A stretch of 64,000 nucleotides of DNA from Cyclobacteriaceae bacterium (GCA_013141055.1 JABFRS010000001.1:2352567-2416566), one strand, 5' to 3'; positions 51,928 to 62,228 are shown, numbered from the stretch's first letter. The notes: generated from the sequence alone by a model not told the origin. Translations and numbers: made by a program.

Positions 51928-53016
51928 TTGAAAGTCTTCATCACGTGCCTGTTTATTTTATTTACTTCGACTTCAACTGCTCAGGTAAAAAATAATAGTA
52001 TCAACGCACGTCTTCGGCTTATCCTGGATGAAGCTGCCTTGAATTCTTCCACAGACAATGCCTCAGTTGAGTGGAGTTGTATAAATAAAGAGCTGACCAA
52101 CAAATGTCTTGTCTATCATAATGATCAATGGTTTGATTTCACAGTACCTAAGCCAGGCACTTATTTCTTAAATGTGTCCTCACAGGAGTGTCGCGAAAAG
52201 AAAGGTGTTCAGGCGGTGATCATCGAAGGAAATCCTTGTGAGATAAAGACCTACAAAATTTTGAAATGTCTTAGTCAAATCCGGCAGGACGATGTGTTTA
52301 TACGACTTGACTCATTAAAACCTCAAATCACCTATTTGGTGAATATTGATGGATTTCTTGGTGATTTTTGCGATTTTAAAATTCAGCTAAGTAGTCGAGC
52401 AGATGGACAGCCATTAGAAACGAAGCGTCCTGCTTCCAGAAAGGACCAGCAAAGGTCCATTGTCAGGTTTGAATGGACTGTTTCCGGGGAACGGATTGAG
52501 GATATACAGAAATTCAAAGTATATCGAAGGAAGTCAACTTCTATTAAGTCAGTTCTTGTTAGCGAGCAGTATAGTATGCGAAATGCTTACGGGATTCCTC
52601 AATTAAAGTATCAACTGGTTGATACCCTCGATAGTGAAGGGCTTTTTACTTATAACATCTACTCTGTTCAGAATGAAAATCTTGTTTTGAGATTATTGGA
52701 GACGACTGAAGTGAATTTTACAAAACCAGCGGTACGACAGAAATCCACTTCAGAACGGTCAATACATCTTACTCTCAACTATGCGGAAAATTCTCCATTT
52801 ACCATTATTGTTTTCAATCCAAAGACGCAAGAAAAATTACTTACTATAAAGCAGATCTATACTCAATCCATACATAAGGATTTTGAAATAGATGTTGGAG
52901 AGTTTTTGAATAATGGGGTGAATAGATTTTTGCTTCTCCTTTTCGATGATGATTCAGGAAAGAACAAAGAACTCTACTATTACCGGGATCAGAATGGCAG
53001 GTTTGTAAAAGAGTAA
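51928..53016 (+). CDS. Secreted protein of unknown function
   Basis: The 362-residue product has a signal peptide (MKVFITCLFILFTSTSTA) and a beta-rich body with three or four short repeated sandwich-like regions (e.g. VRFEWTVSGERIEDIQKFKVYRRKST; SIHLTLNYAENSPFTIIVFN). A pair of Cys residues near 100-130 may form a disulfide. I do not recognise a family; fibronectin-type III-like folds are possible. The start is TTG. It follows the helicase gene by 8 nt. Confidence 0.7.
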   Translation: MKVFITCLFILFTSTSTAQVKNNSINARLRLILDEAALNSSTDNASVEWSCINKELTNKCLVYHNDQWFDFTVPKPGTYFLNVSSQECREKKGVQAVIIEGNPCEIKTYKILKCLSQIRQDDVFIRLDSLKPQITYLVNIDGFLGDFCDFKIQLSSRADGQPLETKRPASRKDQQRSIVRFEWTVSGERIEDIQKFKVYRRKSTSIKSVLVSEQYSMRNAYGIPQLKYQLVDTLDSEGLFTYNIYSVQNENLVLRLLETTEVNFTKPAVRQKSTSERSIHLTLNYAENSPFTIIVFNPKTQEKLLTIKQIYTQSIHKDFEIDVGEFLNNGVNRFLLLLFDDDSGKNKELYYYRDQNGRFVKE

Positions 53017-53071
53017 GGCGCTGAAATCATCCAGCGCCCTACTTCAGAATATTTATAAATCAAAGAATCTC

Positions 53072-54670
53072 TTACCCATTCATGGAGATAAGAAACTCCT
53101 GATTGTTGCGAGTTCCCTTCATTTTACTTAAGAGAAACTCCATTGCTTCGATTGAATTCATGTCACTCATATACTTGCGCAGGATCCAAACACGGGCAAG
53201 TTCATCATCCTTCATAAGCAATTCCTCACGACGTGTTCCTGAAGCCGGTACATCAATAGAAGGATAAATACGTTTGTTGGATAATTTTCTATCAAGCTGA
53301 AGCTCCATGTTACCAGTACCCTTGAATTCCTCAAAAATAACTTCGTCCATTTTAGAACCTGTGTCAATGAGGGCAGTAGCGATGATAGTCAATGAACCGC
53401 CATTTTCAATTTTACGGGCTGCTCCAAAGAAACGCTTAGGTTTGTGAAGAGCATTTGCATCCACACCACCGGAAAGAATTTTTCCTGAAGAAGGAACTAC
53501 AGTATTATAAGCCCGTGCCAGACGGGTAATAGAATCCAATAGGATAACCACATCGTGGCCACACTCAGTCATACGTTTTGCTTTTTCCAAAACGATGCTG
53601 GCGATTTTTACGTGACGATCAGCCTGCTCATCAAAAGTAGAGGCAATAACTTCAGCGCGGACGCTGCGAGCCATATCAGTTACTTCTTCAGGACGCTCGT
53701 CAATCAGCAATACAATTAGATACACTTCCGGATGATTCTCAGCGATAGCATTTGCGATCTGCTTTAACAAAACTGTTTTACCAGTCTTTGGCTGAGCGAC
53801 GATCATACCACGTTGTCCTTTACCGATCGGTGCAAATAAATCAAGGATACGCGTAGACATGTTGTCTGGCGTTGTGCTCAATTTTAGTTTTTCGTTAGGG
53901 AAAAGAGGTGTGAGGTATTCAAAAGCAACACGATCACGAATTTCTTCAGTTGTTTTTCCATTTACATTATCAACCTTCAGAAGGGCGAAATATTTCTCAC
54001 CTTCTTTTGGTGGTCGGATCTGACCGCGTACGGTATCACCGGTTTTAAGACCTAATAATTTTATCTGGGATGGAGATACGTAGATATCATCCGGACTGGC
54101 GAGGTAGTTGTAATCAGAAGATCTCAGGAAGCCATAGCCATCCTGCATCAATTCCAGAACGCCTTCATTCGTAATGGCGCCGTCAAAATCTTTGATGTTA
54201 AGAATGCGTGCCTGCTGCTGGCGATCTTGTTGGAACTCACGTGGAGCACCTTCAGTGGTGTTGTTTGATTGCTGAGGAGCTTGCTGACGAGGTTGAGATT
54301 CTTCAAACTTTGGTTGAGCTTCCTCAAATTTCGGTTGGGCTTCTTCGAATTTCGGTTGAGCCTCTTCAAATTTTGGAGCCCTTTGTCCATCCTCTTTATT
54401 GCCCGATTGTCTTGATTCGACTGCAGGAGCTGCTTCTTTTTTTGAAGGTGCAGGAGGTGGTGTAACGTTTTCACGTCTGCGTGGTCTCATCTTGCGATCA
54501 TCTTCTGTTTGTTTTTTTGCGGGAGCATCTTCTTTGAGTGCTTGCTGATCCAGAATTTTGTAAACGAGGTCTTGCTTGGCAAGCTTCTTGGCGTTTTTTA
54601 CGCCCATTTCTTCAGCGATGTCCTTTAATTCAGACAGGAGCTTGATATTGAGATCGTCAATAGTATGCAT
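53072..54670 (-). CDS. rho: Transcription termination factor Rho with repeated N-terminal insertion
   Basis: Rho is a hexameric RNA helicase that ends transcription. The 532-residue product has the N-terminal Rho domain (residues 1-43), a low-complexity insertion (44-160) with four PKFEEAQ-type repeats (99-126), the primary RNA-binding OB fold at about 161-235 ([18 protein letters not shown]), Walker A QPKTGKT at 293-299, [14 protein letters not shown] and [14 protein letters not shown]. coli Rho has 419 residues, so the extra length is the insertion. It is divergent from serS. Confidence 0.96.
   Translation of the reverse strand: MHTIDDLNIKLLSELKDIAEEMGVKNAKKLAKQDLVYKILDQQALKEDAPAKKQTEDDRKMRPRRRENVTPPPAPSKKEAAPAVESRQSGNKEDGQRAPKFEEAQPKFEEAQPKFEEAQPKFEESQPRQQAPQQSNNTTEGAPREFQQDRQQQARILNIKDFDGAITNEGVLELMQDGYGFLRSSDYNYLASPDDIYVSPSQIKLLGLKTGDTVRGQIRPPKEGEKYFALLKVDNVNGKTTEEIRDRVAFEYLTPLFPNEKLKLSTTPDNMSTRILDLFAPIGKGQRGMIVAQPKTGKTVLLKQIANAIAENHPEVYLIVLLIDERPEEVTDMARSVRAEVIASTFDEQADRHVKIASIVLEKAKRMTECGHDVVILLDSITRLARAYNTVVPSSGKILSGGVDANALHKPKRFFGAARKIENGGSLTIIATALIDTGSKMDEVIFEEFKGTGNMELQLDRKLSNKRIYPSIDVPASGTRREELLMKDDELARVWILRKYMSDMNSIEAMEFLLSKMKGTRNNQEFLISMNG
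54293..54376 (-). repeat. Four tandem 21-bp units in rho (PKFEEAQ)
   Basis: Four 21-bp units encode PKFEEAQ three times and PKFEESQ once. Such in-frame tandem repeats can change in number by slippage or recombination without breaking the frame. The residues lie in the disordered Rho insertion. Confidence 0.9.
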
Positions 54671-54937
54671 GAGAATTAAAAAAAGTATTTGGTGTGTTTG
54701 ATATTAAGTATGTGAAAAGTCACGCTAAGAGAGACCGGATGAACTCCGTACTAAAATTGATTTTGATAAGCTTAAGAACAGTAAAACGTTGAATTTATCT
54801 ATCGGAAACGGCCGGGGGAAGCCTGATTGACAGTGCAAGTATAGGTCAAATTGGAATATTATCAAATTCGGAGGTTGAAAATATACCTGACAAACGGGTA
54901 CAATCGATAAACTGAGGGGTTTGTATGTAGAAGGTTG

Positions 54938-54945
54938 TAATTTTG
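54938..54945 (+). promoter_or_regulatory. -7 box for serS
   Basis: TAATTTTG exactly matches TAnnTTTG, 17 nt before the serS ATG. No TTG lies at 19 nt; one is present 14 nt upstream. The surrounding 293-nt gap between rho and serS contains no gene. Confidence 0.45.
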
Positions 54946-54962
54946 GCGACTAAAGAATTCGC

Positions 54963-56252
54963 ATGTTGCAGATCAATGTTATCAGGGATAATCAGGAGAA
55001 AGTACTGGCTGGATTGAAAAAGAGAAATTTCAAGGAGGCGGATCAATTGGTCGCGGAAGCCATCCATCATGATAAAGAAAGAAGAAAAAAACAGGTAGCG
55101 CGTGATGAAGTGAGTGCCGATGTAAATGCTATGTCAACTCAGATCGGCGGCTTAATGAAGCAGGGAAAGAAAGAGGAAGCTGAGCAATTGCGTGCACAGG
55201 TTGCGGGTAAGAAAGAACTCATTAAGACTCTTGAAGAAGAGGTAAATGTTGAAGAGGCAAGACTTCAGGAAATTCTATACAAAATCCCCAACGTTCCAGC
55301 AGACAAAGTTCCTGCCGGGAAGAGCGCAGATGATAATCTAACAGTGTATGAGTATGGTGCCATTCCTGCGCTTCGTGCAGAAGCACAACCTCATTGGGAC
55401 CTTATCAAGAAGTATGATATCATTGATTTTGACCTGGGCAATAAAATTGCTGGAGCTGGTTTTCCGGTTTACAAAGGAAAAGGAGCAAAGCTTCAACGCG
55501 CTTTGATCAATTTCTTTCTGGACGAAGCGTCTAAGCAAGGATATGCAGAAGTTCAGCCGCCAATTGTTGTGAACAAAGCAAGTGGATATGGAACGGGTCA
55601 GCTTCCCGATAAGGAAGGGCAGATGTATTTTATCACTGAGGATGAATTGTACCTTATTCCTACGGCGGAAGTACCCATCACCAATCTTTATCGTGATGTG
55701 ATGGTAAACGAACAGGATCTGCCAATAAGAAATGTTGGATATACTCCGTGTTTCAGAAGAGAAGCGGGAAGCTGGGGTGCTCACGTTCGCGGATTGAATC
55801 GCCTTCACCAGTTCGATAAAGTTGAAATTGTTCAAATAAGAAAAGCCGAAGACTCCTATCAGACATTAGAGGACATGACTGCCTACGTTCAGAGTCTTCT
55901 TGAAAAGCTGGAACTTCCGTACAGAAAATTATTGCTGTGTGGAGGTGACATGGGTTTCAATTCTGCGATGACTTATGATCTTGAGGTATACGCCACGGCC
56001 CAACAACGTTGGCTGGAGGTAAGTTCTGTTAGCAATTTTGAAACATTTCAGGCTAACCGATTGAAGCTTCGATATAAGAACAAAGAAGGGAAGACGCAAT
56101 TATTGCATACCTTGAACGGCAGTGCGTTGGCACTTCCGCGAATTGTTGCAGCCATTTTAGAGAACAATCAGACGAAAGACGGCATTCGCATTCCAGAAGT
56201 GTTAGTTCCCTATACAAAATTTGATACCATCGATTTACTTCATAACTCATAA
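54963..56252 (+). CDS. serS: Seryl-tRNA synthetase
   Basis: SerRS charges tRNA-Ser. The 429-residue product has the long N-terminal coiled-coil arm (residues ~25-105), class II motif 2 region YTPCFRREAGSWGAHVRGLNRLHQFDKVEI, motif 3 LNGSALALPRIVAAILENNQ, and TAEVPITNLYRD. The length is normal (E. coli 430). Confidence 0.97.
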   Translation: MLQINVIRDNQEKVLAGLKKRNFKEADQLVAEAIHHDKERRKKQVARDEVSADVNAMSTQIGGLMKQGKKEEAEQLRAQVAGKKELIKTLEEEVNVEEARLQEILYKIPNVPADKVPAGKSADDNLTVYEYGAIPALRAEAQPHWDLIKKYDIIDFDLGNKIAGAGFPVYKGKGAKLQRALINFFLDEASKQGYAEVQPPIVVNKASGYGTGQLPDKEGQMYFITEDELYLIPTAEVPITNLYRDVMVNEQDLPIRNVGYTPCFRREAGSWGAHVRGLNRLHQFDKVEIVQIRKAEDSYQTLEDMTAYVQSLLEKLELPYRKLLLCGGDMGFNSAMTYDLEVYATAQQRWLEVSSVSNFETFQANRLKLRYKNKEGKTQLLHTLNGSALALPRIVAAILENNQTKDGIRIPEVLVPYTKFDTIDLLHNS

Positions 56253-56264
56253 TTTATAACTCAT

Positions 56265-57506
56265 TTGACTTTTCAGGATTTTAATTTCGACACCAAACTT
56301 CAGGAAGGTCTCGAATCTATGGGTTATGCAAAACCCACTCCCATACAGGAGCAAGCCATTCCGGTGATTCTTCAAAATAAAGATGTCATTGCCTGTGCTC
56401 AGACAGGAACCGGAAAGACGGCTGCATATATTCTTCCTGTAATTCACAAAGTCATTAATACTGACCACCGACATTTAAATACATTGGTAATTGCACCCAC
56501 CCGTGAACTTGCACAACAGATCGATCAGCAGATTGAAGGTTTTGCATACTTTACCGGAGTGAGTTCTATACCGGTTTATGGTGGTGGCGATGGTGCGACG
56601 TGGGACGTTCAGCGGAAAGCATTGGAACATGGTGCAGACATTGTCATTGCAACACCTGGAAGACTCATCGCATTGCTCGCGGGAGGCACAATCAAGCTTG
56701 AACATTTGAAGCACCTCATTCTGGATGAAGCAGATCGGATGCTGGACATGGGTTTTTATGAAGACATTGTCCGGATTATCAATTATCTACCAAAAGATCG
56801 TCAGACACTTTTGTTTTCAGCAACCATGCCTCCCAATATCAGGAAGCTGGCAAATAAAATATTGAACAATCCAACAGAGATTAACATTTCAATTGCCAAA
56901 CCGGCGGAAGGTATTTTGCAGCAAGCTTATCTGGTATATGATGTCAATAAGGTAACGCTGATCAAACAGCTTCTGACATCCGGTAAGTTTACAACAGTTA
57001 TCATTTTTGCTTCAACAAAGGAAAGTGTGAAGAAGCTTGATCAAACATTGTTGAAAGCGGGCCTTCCTGTAAAGGCATTTCATTCGGATCTTGAGCAGAC
57101 AGAACGTGAGGACATTCTCAGGGCGTTCAAAAGTAAACAGGTCAGCATTATTATTGGAACGGATGTGCTGTCGCGCGGTATTGATGTGGAGGGAATAAGC
57201 CTTGTAGTAAATTTTGATGTGCCGCCGGATCCGGAGGATTATGTACATCGCGTGGGTCGGACTGCACGCGCAGCCACCACCGGCACTGCGATTACATTTA
57301 TCAATGACAAAGACCAGAGGAAGTTTTATAACATTGAGAATATGATTGGTAGCACAATTCCTAAGATACCTTTCCCGGAAGCGGAAGGCGAAGCGCCATT
57401 ATATCAACCCGAAGTCAGACCTAAGAAAACATTTGACAGTAAGAGACCTCCTAATAAAAACAGAAGCGGGGGAGGAAATTCACGGGGTGGTTTCAGAAGA
57501 CATTAA
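56265..57506 (+). CDS. DEAD-box RNA helicase (RhlE-like), second copy
   Basis: The 413-residue protein has Q motif KPTPIQEQAI, AQTGTGKT, LDEADRMLDMGF, SATMPPN, GTDVLSRGIDVEG and HRVGRTARA, and ends with a basic Gly/Asn/Arg tail (KNRSGGGNSRGGFRRH) that may bind RNA. The start is TTG at 56265, 12 nt after serS, so it is in the serS transcript. It is paralogous to the gene at 50663 but not closely: the tails differ. Confidence 0.93.
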   Translation: MTFQDFNFDTKLQEGLESMGYAKPTPIQEQAIPVILQNKDVIACAQTGTGKTAAYILPVIHKVINTDHRHLNTLVIAPTRELAQQIDQQIEGFAYFTGVSSIPVYGGGDGATWDVQRKALEHGADIVIATPGRLIALLAGGTIKLEHLKHLILDEADRMLDMGFYEDIVRIINYLPKDRQTLLFSATMPPNIRKLANKILNNPTEINISIAKPAEGILQQAYLVYDVNKVTLIKQLLTSGKFTTVIIFASTKESVKKLDQTLLKAGLPVKAFHSDLEQTEREDILRAFKSKQVSIIIGTDVLSRGIDVEGISLVVNFDVPPDPEDYVHRVGRTARAATTGTAITFINDKDQRKFYNIENMIGSTIPKIPFPEAEGEAPLYQPEVRPKKTFDSKRPPNKNRSGGGNSRGGFRRH

Positions 57507-57508
57507 AC

Positions 57509-60109
57509 TTACTTAGCCTTCATCAAAGTAAGGATTTCATTTAGTTTCAGTAGCGCTTCAACAGGGCTGATGGTGTTAATATCAATTTTTCCGAGAAGAT
57601 CCTGAACCTCTTTCATTTTGGGATCCATGGCAAAGAGACTCATCTGAAAATTTTCTTTCGGCATTTCAGTTAACTTCTTCTTCTGCTCATTTTTATGCTT
57701 GTCCTTTTCGAGAAAGTGCAGAATCTCATTGGATCGTAACACAATCTTGTTGGGCATTCCTGCGATCTGAGCAACGTGAATACCAAAGCTGTGTTCGCTT
57801 CCGCCTTCTTTAAGCTTTCGCATGAAGATGATTTTGTCACCAGCTTCTTTTACACTTACGTTAAAATTTTTTACCCTTTCAAAATCTTCAGCCAATTGAT
57901 TAAGCTCATGATAATGAGTGGCAAATAAAGTCTTGGGTCTGACTTCCTGAAACTGATGAAGATATTCAACAATCGCCCAGGCAATGGAAACACCGTCATA
58001 TGTACTGGTTCCGCGTCCGATTTCATCCATGAGGATAAGACTTCGGTTGCTCAGATTATTGAGAATGCTGGCCGTCTCGGTCATTTCAACCATGAATGTG
58101 GATTCACCTCTTGATAGATTGTCAGACGCACCAACACGGGTGAAGATCTTGTCAACGATGCCAATGCTCGCATGAGATGCCGGCACATAACTTCCTATCT
58201 GTGCCATCAAAACTATCAACGCAGTTTGTCTGAGCAATGCAGATTTACCAGCCATATTGGGACCGGTAATGATCAGGATCTGTTGGGTATCATTCGAGAG
58301 ATAAATGTCATTTGGTACATAATTCTCTCCCGGTGGCAATTGCTTTTCTATTACAGGATGACGCCCCGCCTCAATTATTAACTGGGTGGTGTCGTTGATT
58401 TCAGGTTTTGAATAACGATTTGCTTTTGCGGTGAAAGCAAATGACAACAGACAGTCTAAAATCGCTATGACTCTTGCATTCTGCTGGATTTGAGCAACAT
58501 AATCTGCAGCGTGATGTACTAATTCAAGGAAAATCTTTTGTTCAATAACCGTTAGTTTTTCTTCAGCATGAAGAATCTTTTCCTCATAAACCTTTAACTC
58601 TTCAGTGATGTATCGTTCGGCATTTACCAGCGTTTGTTTCCGTATCCAATCATTGGGAACTTTATCCTTGTTGGCATTGCTGACTTCAAGATAGTATCCG
58701 AAGACTTTATTGTATGATATCTTCAGTGAATTGATTCCTGTGCGTTCTACTTCTCTTTTTTGAATCTGAAGTAAATAATCCTTTCCGGAAAAAGCGATTG
58801 CGCGAAGTTCGTCAAGCTCAGCATTAACACCTTCTTTGATAATTCCTCCCTGGTGAACCAACATTGGAGCATCATCCTTTAATTCCTTTTCAATCTTCTC
58901 CAAAAGGAATTCGCATCGATTAAGCTGGTCACCTAATTTCTTCAGATCAGGAGTGGAGGAGGCGGTTATTAATTCTTTGATTGGAAGAATTGCGAGGAGA
59001 GATCTTTTTAACTGCACCAGTTCGCGTGGGTTGATGCGCCCCACAGCAACTTTTGAAATGAGGCGTTCAAGATCCGTGATCTGATGAAGATGATCAATTA
59101 TTTTCTCAGCAAATTCCGGCTCGTGAAAGAATTTCTCAACGACCGTCAGACGTTCATCAATTGCCTGTTTTTCTTTTAAGGGGAGTACCATCCACTTACG
59201 CAACTGACGTGAGCCCATTGGGGTGATCGTCTGATCCAGTATTTGTAAGAGAGGAACGCCACCTTCGTGAGGCGATGAAATCAATTCGAGATTCCTGATG
59301 GTGAATTTATCAAGCCAGACATAAGTCTCTTCATCAATTCGTGCGATGGAAGAAATGTGATGTGTGTCTTTGTGTTCAGTGGCTTCGAGATAATGAAGCA
59401 CAGCCCCTGCAGAGATGATAGCTTCATTTAATCCATCGATCCCAAAACCTTTTAATGTTGCTGTCTTGAATTGATTGACAAGCTTTTCCTGCGCAAAGTC
59501 AAAAGCATAAACCCAATCATCCAACGCAAAAGTTGAATACTCATCGCCGAATCGCGTTTCGTGTTTTTCCCGCTGACCTTTGCAAAAAATAATCTCGGAA
59601 GGACTTAAGCTCTGGATTAATTTGAAAATATAATTTTCGGTTCCTTGTGCGCAGTAAAATTCTCCTGTGCTGATATCCAGGAATGCAACGCCCATCAACG
59701 CTTTCGTTGCGAATACAGAAGCAAGAAAATTATTGCGTTTCCTTTCAAGGACGTTGTCGTTGTATGAAACACCGGGGGTGACAAGTTCAGTAACACCTCT
59801 TTTTACAATACCTTTTACAAATCGCGGATCCTCCAGCTGGTCGCAAATGGCAACGCGATGTCCGGCACGAACGAGTCTTGGTAAATAGTTGTCAAGCGAA
59901 TGATGGGGAAAGCCTGCGAGTTCAATTTCGGAAGCGGATCCACTTCCGCGTTTTGTCAATACAATGTCAAGAACCTTGCTCGCCTCGATAGCATCCTGAC
60001 CAAACGTTTCATAAAAATCACCAACTCTGAAGAGTAAAAGTGCACCGGGATACTTCGCCTTGATGGCGTTGTATTGTTTCATTAACGGTGTTTCTATGGA
60101 GGGAGCCAT
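57509..60109 (-). CDS. mutS: DNA mismatch repair protein MutS
   Basis: MutS recognises mismatches and starts repair. The 866-residue product has the mismatch-reading F32-Y33-E34 (GDFYETFG), connector and lever domains, Walker A GPNMAGKSALLRQ at about 613-625, Walker B LMDEIGRGTSTYDG, and ATHYHEL. The length equals bacterial MutS (E. coli 853). The gene is convergent with the helicase at 57506 (2-nt gap) and lies 32 nt downstream of the kinase-like gene. Confidence 0.97.
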   Translation of the reverse strand: MAPSIETPLMKQYNAIKAKYPGALLLFRVGDFYETFGQDAIEASKVLDIVLTKRGSGSASEIELAGFPHHSLDNYLPRLVRAGHRVAICDQLEDPRFVKGIVKRGVTELVTPGVSYNDNVLERKRNNFLASVFATKALMGVAFLDISTGEFYCAQGTENYIFKLIQSLSPSEIIFCKGQREKHETRFGDEYSTFALDDWVYAFDFAQEKLVNQFKTATLKGFGIDGLNEAIISAGAVLHYLEATEHKDTHHISSIARIDEETYVWLDKFTIRNLELISSPHEGGVPLLQILDQTITPMGSRQLRKWMVLPLKEKQAIDERLTVVEKFFHEPEFAEKIIDHLHQITDLERLISKVAVGRINPRELVQLKRSLLAILPIKELITASSTPDLKKLGDQLNRCEFLLEKIEKELKDDAPMLVHQGGIIKEGVNAELDELRAIAFSGKDYLLQIQKREVERTGINSLKISYNKVFGYYLEVSNANKDKVPNDWIRKQTLVNAERYITEELKVYEEKILHAEEKLTVIEQKIFLELVHHAADYVAQIQQNARVIAILDCLLSFAFTAKANRYSKPEINDTTQLIIEAGRHPVIEKQLPPGENYVPNDIYLSNDTQQILIITGPNMAGKSALLRQTALIVLMAQIGSYVPASHASIGIVDKIFTRVGASDNLSRGESTFMVEMTETASILNNLSNRSLILMDEIGRGTSTYDGVSIAWAIVEYLHQFQEVRPKTLFATHYHELNQLAEDFERVKNFNVSVKEAGDKIIFMRKLKEGGSEHSFGIHVAQIAGMPNKIVLRSNEILHFLEKDKHKNEQKKKLTEMPKENFQMSLFAMDPKMKEVQDLLGKIDINTISPVEALLKLNEILTLMKAK

Positions 60110-60141
60110 GGAATAATGAATTTTTGAAAGGCCGAAAGTAA

Positions 60142-61131
60142 TTAATTGGCTTCATTTAATTTCTTACTGATCGAATGGACTACCTGATCAAGTTCTTCGG
60201 AGGATACAATCAGGCTTTCCTGAATAATTTTCATCTCCTTCGGATCTTCAACGATGCCAAAGAGATTTATAAGTCCTTTAATCCGACTAATGGGGGCCCG
60301 CAAATGATGAGCATTCATAAAGGCATATTCCGAAAGAACCTTATTTCTTTCTGTCAATTCCTGAGTTCTTTCCAGTACCCGTTTTTCTAAAACCTCGTTT
60401 AGTAAATGAAACCGTTCGTTTAAATCAATCAGATTTTTGTTGGCAATACTTTGTTCTTCATTTTGTTGCTGAAGTTGTTTTTGCTGAAGCGCAATCATTT
60501 CCTTTTGCTCACGCATCGCAACATAAAAATTCCAGTTCGTTTTCAAAATGTAAGCCATCATAAGATTGGTAAAGAACCAAAGCGCGATGAAATTTATCCG
60601 CACCACCATCAATGGCCTGGACAGAAGCTGATTTGATGCTGCAGCCGAAGTCTCATCAAAGGCCAATAAAAAGTCAACAGAGAAAAATACGCTCAAGCCG
60701 GATAATAAAAGAAAGAAAGAAAGAATGAATCTGTCTTTAGGATGAGAGAATAAAAGATGGATGACAGGAGAAAAGAGAATGATATGAAATGGATGGAAAT
60801 AGAAAGATACCTGGGAAGGCCCTCTTACAATAATTGGTAAAACAGAAACGATAAAAGACCAGCAGAGTAGAAAGAGTATTCTGGAGGTCCGGAAGTACTG
60901 TATTTTATTGAGGAATAAGGAAAATCCGGCAAGCCCAATTAAAAGGAAAGGTCCGAAAGTTCTGAGAGAAGGATTCTCTATAAGATGGGGGATGCCACCC
61001 ATGACAATTTCTGCAGCCAGCAATACAGAACCAGCAATAAAGTAAATCCCATTAGAAAACATTATCTGCTTTCGCTCCTCAAGATCCATTTTATCATTAA
61101 CACCTATTTTCCAGAGTTTTTCGAGTTTCAT
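60142..61131 (-). CDS. Membrane histidine-kinase-like protein ending after the phosphoacceptor helix
   Basis: The 329-residue product has about six membrane helices (residues ~25-195), a coiled-coil linker (MIALQQKQLQQQNEEQS; VLEKRVLERTQELTERN), then the dimerisation helix with phosphoacceptor His275 (FMNAHHLRAPISRIKGL) and the second helix. It then stops at an in-frame stop, 55 residues after the His, with no HATPase domain. It may be a phosphotransfer or dominant partner that needs another kinase, or a loss-of-function remnant. The chosen start fits the first membrane helix; 61221 is the longer option. It is divergent from the LytTR gene. Confidence 0.75.
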   Translation of the reverse strand: MKLEKLWKIGVNDKMDLEERKQIMFSNGIYFIAGSVLLAAEIVMGGIPHLIENPSLRTFGPFLLIGLAGFSLFLNKIQYFRTSRILFLLCWSFIVSVLPIIVRGPSQVSFYFHPFHIILFSPVIHLLFSHPKDRFILSFFLLLSGLSVFFSVDFLLAFDETSAAASNQLLSRPLMVVRINFIALWFFTNLMMAYILKTNWNFYVAMREQKEMIALQQKQLQQQNEEQSIANKNLIDLNERFHLLNEVLEKRVLERTQELTERNKVLSEYAFMNAHHLRAPISRIKGLINLFGIVEDPKEMKIIQESLIVSSEELDQVVHSISKKLNEAN

Positions 61132-61196
61132 GAGGTAAATATGAGAATTATAAAAAATTGAAGGTTTTTTAACGCAGCTTTTTTCGGGAGGTTCAG

Positions 61197-61224
61197 TCAC
61201 CCCAAAAATGTGGTAATTCACCCC
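61197..61224. promoter_or_regulatory. Paired TCACCCC heptamers upstream of the LytTR gene
   Basis: TCACCCC at 61197-61203 and 61218-61224 (14-nt spacer, 21-bp period) lies 17 nt before the -33 of the LytTR promoter and 66 nt upstream of the divergent kinase-like start. LytTR domains bind direct repeats with a period of 21 to 22 bp. A second pair with TCGCCCC lies at 62229-62256. Confidence 0.65.
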
Positions 61225-61240
61225 GCTATTTCATTATTTT

Positions 61241-61270
61241 TTGCAACTCTGTCATCGTTTTTTCAGTTTG
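61241..61270 (+). promoter_or_regulatory. Promoter of the LytTR gene
   Basis: TTG (61241-61243), 19 nt, then TCAGTTTG (61263-61270), one mismatch to TAnnTTTG. The -7 box ends 7 nt before the ATG at 61278, so the predicted leader is near zero. Confidence 0.6.
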
Positions 61271-61277
61271 TGCAATT

Positions 61278-62228
61278 ATGCAGCGACACGATACAATTCA
61301 GGTTGAGGGGAATGCCTCATTTTTTAAAAGAATTACGGAAAGCGCCTCAGCATCGTTAAGGGCGCCCTTTCCATTTTATCTGAACGACAATCGAAAGAAT
61401 TTTGTGCTGGTTTTTGTGATCAGCGTCTTCGTTACGGGCTTTTTGTACCTTTTTAAAACCCCTTCCGACAATCATTTTTCTGAAGGTCTCGAATGGATGC
61501 ATGGTTGTATCACATTTGTTTGCCTTACTATCAACATCATACTTCTTCCCAGGATTTTTCCAGCCATGATGGATCCTGTGAACTGGACCTTTAAAAAGTA
61601 TCTCGTTCTTAATATGGGACATCTCTTTTTGATCTGGGCAGCGTGTACACTGGTGGAGAAGCCGCTATTTTGTCCAGGTCTGCCTTGGTTGTTGGTAGCA
61701 TCACATGTAGGAACACAGGTAGCGTTAAAGGGAATTATTCCGATTGCGTTTACAACACTGTTTTTGAAGGCACATTTATTACAGGAGAATCTGCGGGAAG
61801 CAATCACGGCTAATCAGGAATTGCAAAAGATCCAGACTTTAAAGAAGGATGCTCCCAAGGCAGATAATCAAATCACCTTGTATTCAGATACCAGTGAGAG
61901 TCTTTCCTTCAACCTTCCGGATCTCCTATTTATTGAGGCGGATGACAATTATTCAACAGTGACCTGGAAAAGCGAGGAAGGAATTCAGAAAAAGCTTTTA
62001 AGGGTTAATTTGAAGAACATTGAATCCCAGTTAAACAACTCTTTTGCGATCCGTTGCCATCGTTCTTTTATCGTCAACGTAAATGCCATCAGTGCTATTA
62101 GCGGCAATACGAATGGCTATAAATTGAAAATTAACGACACAGATTTCTTCATTCCGGTTTCACGACCAAAAGGAAAGGAAGTAATGGAGAAAATCAGTCA
62201 ATTGAGAAACATGATGGAGCTTAGCTGA
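61278..62228 (+). CDS. Membrane-anchored LytTR-domain transcription regulator
   Basis: The 316-residue product has four membrane helices (residues ~38-60, 72-92, 103-123, 130-160), a short linker and a LytTR DNA-binding domain at about 205-310 (LPDLLFIEADDNYSTVTWK; NSFAIRCHRSFIVNVNAISAISGN; NDTDFFIPVSRPKGKEVM). There is no receiver domain, so it is a one-component membrane regulator. Its neighbours are a divergent kinase-like membrane protein and a small secreted protein, with repeated heptamer pairs at both flanks. Autoregulation is likely. Confidence 0.88.
   Translation: MQRHDTIQVEGNASFFKRITESASASLRAPFPFYLNDNRKNFVLVFVISVFVTGFLYLFKTPSDNHFSEGLEWMHGCITFVCLTINIILLPRIFPAMMDPVNWTFKKYLVLNMGHLFLIWAACTLVEKPLFCPGLPWLLVASHVGTQVALKGIIPIAFTTLFLKAHLLQENLREAITANQELQKIQTLKKDAPKADNQITLYSDTSESLSFNLPDLLFIEADDNYSTVTWKSEEGIQKKLLRVNLKNIESQLNNSFAIRCHRSFIVNVNAISAISGNTNGYKLKINDTDFFIPVSRPKGKEVMEKISQLRNMMELS

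Noticed and set aside
53017..53038. Hairpin GGCGCTG/CAGCGCC after the secreted protein gene
   Set aside because: It has a 7-bp stem but no T-run on either strand, so it was not listed as a terminator.
55338..55835. 165-residue open frame opposite serS
   Set aside because: It lies fully inside the well-supported serS gene on the other strand and has no recognised motif.
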